Source: an uncultured Collinsella sp. (GTDB lineage Bacteria; Actinomycetota; Coriobacteriia; Coriobacteriales; Coriobacteriaceae). Taken from it: a DNA stretch of 19,459 nt. Of this stretch, positions 16,131 through 19,459 are shown piece after piece. The notes under the pieces were generated by a model, which worked only from the letters and a program-made list of their open reading frames with translations, did no database searches and had not been told where the DNA came from. Every line of letters begins with the position of its first letter. The stretch's first letter is position 1. The stretch covers positions 1 through 19,459 of the forward strand of contig URCS01000035.1 of assembly GCA_900546455.1 (NCBI GenBank), in the 5' to 3' direction. The position numbers and the translations under genes were made by a program.

Positions 16131-16165
16131 AAGGCCCGGATGCCCCACGGCATCCGGGCCTTTTT
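16131..16165 (+). terminator. Rho-independent terminator after rplX
   Basis: AAGGCCCGGATGCC (16131-16144) and GGCATCCGGGCCTT (16149-16162) form a perfect 14-bp stem with a CCAC loop, followed by a T-run to 16165. This is a strong intrinsic terminator that ends the ribosomal transcript after rplX. Confidence 0.95.
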
Positions 16166-16172
16166 CTATCCC

Positions 16173-16201
16173 CACTCATTGGGGACAGACTTAAATGAGT
16201 G
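16173..16201. repeat. GGGACAG-core hairpin, copy A
   Basis: Perfect 8-bp arms CACTCATT (16173-16180) and AATGAGTG (16194-16201) enclose the 13-nt loop GGGGACAGACTTA. Copy B, 12 nt downstream, has the identical loop. Confidence 0.8.
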
Positions 16202-16213
16202 GCCTTGATTGGC

Positions 16214-16240
16214 AGTCATTGGGGACAGACTTAAATGACT
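16214..16240. repeat. GGGACAG-core hairpin, copy B
   Basis: Perfect 7-bp arms AGTCATT (16214-16220) and AATGACT (16234-16240) enclose the loop GGGGACAGACTTA, identical to copy A. Relative to copy A one stem pair is swapped on both sides (C-G to G-C), so pairing is kept. Confidence 0.8.
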
Positions 16241-16311
16241 AGTTGATAGGGACGGTCTTTAGATCTGTATATCTGGCCATCTAGGATAGGCTTCAACGAA
16301 AGCGGCACCTA

Positions 16312-16339
16312 GGGACAGTCCTTCGATGTCTGGTGTCCC
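16312..16339. repeat. GGGACAG-type hairpin, divergent copy
   Basis: GGGACA (16312-16317) pairs with TGTCCC (16334-16339); CT/AG pairs extend it past one mismatch. Here the GGGACAG core is in the stem and not in the loop, so this is a divergent or rearranged member of the family. Confidence 0.5.
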
Positions 16340-16527
16340 CAGAGGGGTGAAGTAATACAGCTGGCTCTGTCTTTAGGGCTTTGGTGCTCCGCCCCTATAT
16401 GTTTCACAAGGATTGTCGCATGCGCATTTACGCGCAGAGTCTTGCGCGATGATTCGCATGGCCGCGCAAATATCTGCTAACTATGGCTAAATAATGACCG
16501 ACAAGCAAATAAACACGCAAATACGAG

Positions 16528-16545
16528 CAAATGCGCGCGCATTTG
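16528..16545. promoter_or_regulatory. 18-bp perfect palindrome upstream of the oxidoreductase gene
   Basis: CAAATGCGCGCGCATTTG is a perfect palindrome 54 nt before the ATG at 16600. The half-site word GCAAAT recurs at 16505-16510, 16517-16522 and 16527-16532, spaced 12 and 10 nt, and again at 16466-16471. This looks like an operator for a dimeric or multimeric regulator; the DeoR-family protein encoded in the same operon is one candidate. Confidence 0.5.
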
Positions 16546-16599
16546 TGCGAATATAGGGCTGTTGGAAATGAAGAACTTCCGATGATTCAGGAGGCACAT

Positions 16600-17679
16600 A
16601 TGGCAGATTCCAAACAGGCTCCGCTCGACGCCGAGGCAGCCGCAAAGGCGGCGTTTGCCTCGGTCCAGGATCAGCCGTTCCCCGATGATATCTTTACGGC
16701 CCCCGAGCTCCGCTGGGCCGTGATCGGGTGCGGCGTTATCGCCAACCAAATGGCCCAGTCCCTCGCTCTGGCCGGCCGCAAGCTCGCGGGTGTCGCCAAC
16801 CGTACGCTGTCCAAGGCCCAGGCTTTTGCCGAGCAGTATGGCGTCGAGAAGGTGTACGAGACGATTGAGGACCTCTACGCCGATCCAGACATCGATGCCG
16901 TCTATATCACCACGCCGCACAACACGCATATCACCTATCTGCGTGCCGCGCTGGCCGCCGGCAAGCACGTGCTCTGCGAAAAGGCCATTACCCTCAACTC
17001 CGCCGAGCTCGACGAGGCCCGTGCCATCGCCGACGAGCATAACGTGGTCCTTATGGACGCCACCACGGTGCTTCACATGCCGCTGTATCAGGAGCTGCGC
17101 CGTCGCATGGATGCTGGCGAGTTCGGCCGCATGAATCTCGCTCAGCTCAACTTTGGCAGCTATAAGGAGTACGGCGACCTGACCAACCGCTTCTACAACC
17201 GTAGCCTTGCCGGCGGCGCCATGCTCGACATTGGCGTGTATGCCCTGTCCGTCATGCGCCTGTTTATGGCCAGCCAGCCAGCCGAGGTCGTGTCTCTGGG
17301 CAATACCTGCGAGACTGGCGTTGACGTCGCGGGTGGCATTGTCTGCCGTAATGCTGAGCAGCAGCTGGGCGTCGTGAGCCTTACGCTCCACTCCAAACAG
17401 CCCAAGCGCTCGGTCATCAGTTTCGATAAGTGCTATATCGAGGTCAACGATTATCCGCGCGCCGACCATGCAACCATCGTGTGGACTGCAGACGGTCACC
17501 GTGAGGAGGTCCACGCTGGCACCGAGGCATACGCTCTGTGCTACGAGATGGCCGACCTGGAGAAGGCCGTTGCCGGCGATGATTCGAAGCGCGAGCTTCT
17601 GGGCTATGCTTCCGATGTTATGGAGCTTATGACCAAGCTCCGCGCCGATTGGGGAGTCGTGTACCCCGAGGAGGAGTAA
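16600..17679 (+). CDS. Gfo/Idh/MocA family NAD(P)-dependent oxidoreductase
   Basis: This is a cytosolic dehydrogenase that probably acts on a sugar, inositol or related polyol; the substrate is not determinable from sequence. It has 359 residues from ATG 16600, chosen because AGGAGG (16589-16594) lies five bases upstream; the frame is open further 5' but that covers the operator region. After a ~36-residue N-terminal extension, the Rossmann motif VIGCGVIAN (41-49) binds the cofactor. CEKAITLN (126-133) is the EKP-type motif with Ala in place of Pro. GGAMLDIGVYAL (205-216) with Asp210 belongs to the C-terminal substrate domain. It is followed by a DeoR regulator three bases downstream. Confidence 0.9.
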   Translation: MADSKQAPLDAEAAAKAAFASVQDQPFPDDIFTAPELRWAVIGCGVIANQMAQSLALAGRKLAGVANRTLSKAQAFAEQYGVEKVYETIEDLYADPDIDAVYITTPHNTHITYLRAALAAGKHVLCEKAITLNSAELDEARAIADEHNVVLMDATTVLHMPLYQELRRRMDAGEFGRMNLAQLNFGSYKEYGDLTNRFYNRSLAGGAMLDIGVYALSVMRLFMASQPAEVVSLGNTCETGVDVAGGIVCRNAEQQLGVVSLTLHSKQPKRSVISFDKCYIEVNDYPRADHATIVWTADGHREEVHAGTEAYALCYEMADLEKAVAGDDSKRELLGYASDVMELMTKLRADWGVVYPEEE

Positions 17680-17682
17680 GCG

Positions 17683-18429
17683 ATGCTTGCGGAAGATAGG
17701 CTCAACGCGATTGTGTCGATGGTACAGCAGACCGGCTCGGTCACCGTACCGGAACTTGCCGAAGCCCTGGGCGTGACACCGTCCACCATTCGCCGTGACT
17801 TGCAAACGCTCGACCGCGCGCACCGTATCGCCAAGGTGCACGGAGGCGCGACAAGTCTGGAGCGCGCGCACGTGACGCGCGACCTAACGCTCAATGAGCG
17901 CAGCGATCTCCATAATGATGACAAGGAGCGCATCTGCGCCCGTGCGGCGGCGCTTGTGGAGCCCGAGAGCTTTGTGTACATCGATTCAGGTTCGACGACG
18001 CTTAGGCTCATCGAGCATCTTCCGCGCCTTGAGGGCGTCACCTATGTGACCGATTCCGTGCTCCATGCTCAGCACCTCGCTCTGCGCGGCATGCGCACCG
18101 TGGTGCTGGGCGGCGAGCTCAAGCCCGAGACCGAAGCACTCGTTGGCCCCGATGCCTTGGCAACCCTGGACCGCTATAACTTCAACTGCGGTTTTTGGGG
18201 TTCCAATGGCATCGCCGCCGAGCAAGGTCTCACCACACCGGATATCGAGGAAGCGCAGGTCAAGCGTATCTCGATGCGCCATACCGCCAAACGCTTCGTA
18301 ATCTCGGACGCCAGCAAATTTGGCATGGTGGCGCCCGTCAAGTTTGCGGACTTCCGCGACGCAACGATCATTACCGCAGGTGAGGTCCCCGCCAAGTATC
18401 GGGCGATGGATAACGTCATCACGGTCTAG
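17683..18429 (+). CDS. DeoR-family transcriptional regulator
   Basis: This is a sugar-phosphate-responsive DNA-binding repressor (248 aa, normal for the family). The N-terminal winged helix-turn-helix spans about residues 5-57 and includes VTVPELAEALGVTPSTIRRD and the typical KVHGGA wing motif. The DeoR sensor domain follows, with IDSGSTTLRLIEHL (100-113) forming the phosphate-binding part and VISDASKFG (206-214). ATG 17683 is three nt after the oxidoreductase stop, with GAGGAG in the end of that gene, so the two are cotranscribed. It probably controls this operon in response to a phosphorylated intermediate, an inference from context. Confidence 0.92.
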   Translation: MLAEDRLNAIVSMVQQTGSVTVPELAEALGVTPSTIRRDLQTLDRAHRIAKVHGGATSLERAHVTRDLTLNERSDLHNDDKERICARAAALVEPESFVYIDSGSTTLRLIEHLPRLEGVTYVTDSVLHAQHLALRGMRTVVLGGELKPETEALVGPDALATLDRYNFNCGFWGSNGIAAEQGLTTPDIEEAQVKRISMRHTAKRFVISDASKFGMVAPVKFADFRDATIITAGEVPAKYRAMDNVITV

Positions 18430-18468
18430 CGACAGGGCAAGGTCAAAACCATTTAGGTTCCTCAATAG

Positions 18469-18508
18469 AAAAGCGGCAACACCCTCGATGGGCGATGCCG
18501 CTTTTGTT
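18469..18508 (+). terminator. Rho-independent terminator after the DeoR gene
   Basis: AAAAGCGGCA (18469-18478) and TGCCGCTTTT (18496-18505) form a 10-bp stem; inner CCC/GGG pairs (18482-18484 with 18490-18492) add structure. T's follow. It is nearly symmetrical, with A's before the stem, so it could act on both strands. Confidence 0.85.
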
Positions 18509-18521
18509 GTCTGCCGTTTTG

Positions 18522-18737
18522 TCTAAATCTGTAACAACTAGACCGTTAAAAGTGGGCTAGGTGTTACAGATTGAGATGCTTCCGAACCTTGCCGTCCCTT
18601 TGTCTCGATCTGTAACATCTGGGACCGATTTTGACGAGTTATTGTTACAGATTGAGATTTTCCCTTGAGGGGGATTCGAATGTCTCGATCTGTAACAGAT
18701 AGACCGGAAAATGGGTTCTAACTGTTACAGATCGAGA
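18522..18737. repeat. Array of three 55-nt palindromic units, ~80-nt period
   Basis: Units lie at 18522-18576, 18603-18657 and 18683-18737. Each is exactly 55 nt: a 15-nt left arm (TCTCGATCTGTAACA in units 2 and 3, TCTAAATCTGTAACA in unit 1), a 25-nt centre, and a 15-nt right arm (TGTTACAGATTGAGA in units 1 and 2, TGTTACAGATCGAGA in unit 3). Unit 3 arms are perfectly complementary; units 1 and 2 differ at one position. Centres share (A/G)GACCG followed by an A/T-rich stretch. Spacers of 26 and 25 nt are unrelated. The array lies between convergent genes. Confidence 0.9.
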
Positions 18738-18769
18738 CGTTTTGGGACCGCGGCTGAGCCATTGGGGCA

Positions 18770-18808
18770 AAACCACCACGAAGGTGCCTGTCCCCATTGT
18801 GGTGGTTT
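18770..18808 (-). terminator. Hairpin at the 3' end of the pseudouridine synthase gene (GGGACAG family)
   Basis: AAACCACCAC (18770-18779) and GTGGTGGTTT (18799-18808) form a perfect 10-bp stem. Read on the minus strand, the loop contains GGGGACAGGCACC, and the stem ends in TTTTG, a modest T-run, so it may terminate the minus-strand gene. It overlaps the TAA stop (18807-18809). The loop core matches the hairpins at 6625-6655 and 16173-16240. Confidence 0.65.
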
Positions 18809-19459
18809 AGGGCTCCCAGGGGCAGGGGGCTTCGATGTGGATGTGCTCGCCGGTTACGGGATGCGTAAAGGACACGCTGTGGGCGTGGAGCATCAGGCCA
18901 CAGGGGCGCGGCGTTCCGTACAGGTCGTCGCCAACCAGGGGATGACGCTCGCTCGCCAGATGCACGCGGATTTGGTGCTTGCGGCCGGTGAGCAACTCGA
19001 CATCGATATACGAGCGCGTGGGCAGGCCACGGCGACTCTTAAGACGCTTGAGCACCTTGACGCGCGTCTGAGACGGCTTGCCGCTGGCGCCGACGCGCAT
19101 CTTGCGGCTGTCGTGACGGTCGCGGGCGATGGGCTTGTCGATGAGCTTTTCGTTCCAGTCGATTTTGCCCTCGGCGAGCGCCAGATAGTGCTTTTCGAAA
19201 GCGTGGTCGATCACCATCTGGTCAAAGGCGGGCTGCGTCTGCTTGTCGAGCGAGAACAACACCACGCCGGTGGTGTCGCGGTCCAGGCGGTTGAGCGGCT
19301 GCATGTCGGTCGCGGCAAAGCCGTCGCCCATCGCCAGCAGCAGGTCGCTGGCGTAGTCGGTGAGCGTGCGCTCGCCGGTGCCGTCGCCGTGGACGATCAT
19401 GCCGGCGGGCTTGTCGATGGCCATGAGCCAGGCGTCGCAGTAGAGGACTTGAGGTTCTT
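18807..19459 (-). CDS. RluA-family RNA pseudouridine synthase, partial (5' end cut by window)
   Basis: This enzyme isomerises uridine to pseudouridine in rRNA or tRNA. The frame runs off the window edge; the Met at 19424 is internal because the preceding residues (VLYCDAWLMAIDKPAGMIVH) match the family's conserved segment. The catalytic motif NRLDRDTTGVVLFS carries the nucleophilic Asp, normally in HRLDRDTSG; here Asn replaces the His. RKHQIRVHLASERHPLVGDDLYG is the C-terminal signature (seen as KHQIRVHLA and PLVGDDLYG). Any N-terminal S4 domain would lie outside the window. The target site, and so RluC/RluD-type identity, cannot be decided. It is convergent with the DeoR operon. Confidence 0.92.
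   Translation of the reverse strand, partial: EPQVLYCDAWLMAIDKPAGMIVHGDGTGERTLTDYASDLLLAMGDGFAATDMQPLNRLDRDTTGVVLFSLDKQTQPAFDQMVIDHAFEKHYLALAEGKIDWNEKLIDKPIARDRHDSRKMRVGASGKPSQTRVKVLKRLKSRRGLPTRSYIDVELLTGRKHQIRVHLASERHPLVGDDLYGTPRPCGLMLHAHSVSFTHPVTGEHIHIEAPCPWEP

Larger units (their letters stand above)
16166..16599. other. Gene-free stretch with small repeats and operator-like region
   Basis: No convincing coding frame is seen over ~430 bp. The left part holds GGGACAG-core hairpins at 16173-16201, 16214-16240 and 16312-16339, with a degenerate copy near 16249-16283. The right part (about 16415-16550) is rich in GCAAAT and GCGCATTT words and includes an 18-bp palindrome, probably the control region of the oxidoreductase operon. 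No clear -35/-10 pair could be fixed; TATAGG at 16552-16557 is a weak candidate. Confidence 0.6.

Noticed and set aside
18522..18737. CRISPR array
   Set aside because: Units are palindromes with variable centres, only three copies, spacers of 25-26 nt, and no cas genes; geometry does not fit direct repeats plus spacers.

Overview
The window is GC-rich, densely coded DNA from a high-GC Gram-positive. The fab/acc gene order, a fused AccD-AccA carboxyltransferase and the protein styles suggest an anaerobic actinobacterium of class Coriobacteriia, most likely Collinsella. That assignment is inferred from recall of families, not from a search.

Layout. (1) 1-6630: a tightly packed fatty-acid initiation and elongation operon on the + strand, fabD(partial)-fabG-fabF-accB-fabZ-accC-accDA. 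It encodes the malonyl-CoA supply (AccB, AccC, AccDA), malonyl transfer to ACP (FabD) and three steps of the elongation cycle (FabF, FabG, FabZ). (2) 6671-9847: a lone PTS EIIC membrane domain, a strong terminator, a cation-diffusion-facilitator metal exporter with an Asn-Asp/Asp-Asp metal site, and a histidine phosphatase. (3) 9886-10062: a very large perfect inverted repeat (49-bp arms) upstream of the ribosomal block. (4) 10315-16103: ribosomal protein genes rplC-rplD-rplW-rplB-rpsS-rplV-rpsC-rplP-rpmC-rpsQ-rplN-rplX. The block lacks rpsJ at its start and ends at a strong terminator after rplX, where rplE would normally follow. Three long spacers (before rplC, rplB and rplN) each hold self-complementary leader-like RNA. 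Two of them share a near-identical 26-nt box ending in a TATAC -10-like element. (5) 16166-16599: about 430 bp without genes, holding small hairpin repeats with a GGGACAG core and an operator-like region. (6) 16600-18429: a Gfo/Idh/MocA oxidoreductase and a DeoR-family regulator in one operon, then a terminator. (7) 18522-18808: three tandem 55-nt palindromes and another GGGACAG hairpin between convergent genes. (8) 18807-end, minus strand: a partial RluA-family pseudouridine synthase.

The most interesting material is not protein-coding. It comprises the candidate cis-regulatory leaders within the ribosomal block (two with visible pairing to the Shine-Dalgarno region), the shared promoter-like box, the GGGACAG hairpin family with a compensatory stem change, the triple palindrome array, and the apparent break-up of the S10/spc ribosomal cluster with repeats at both ends.
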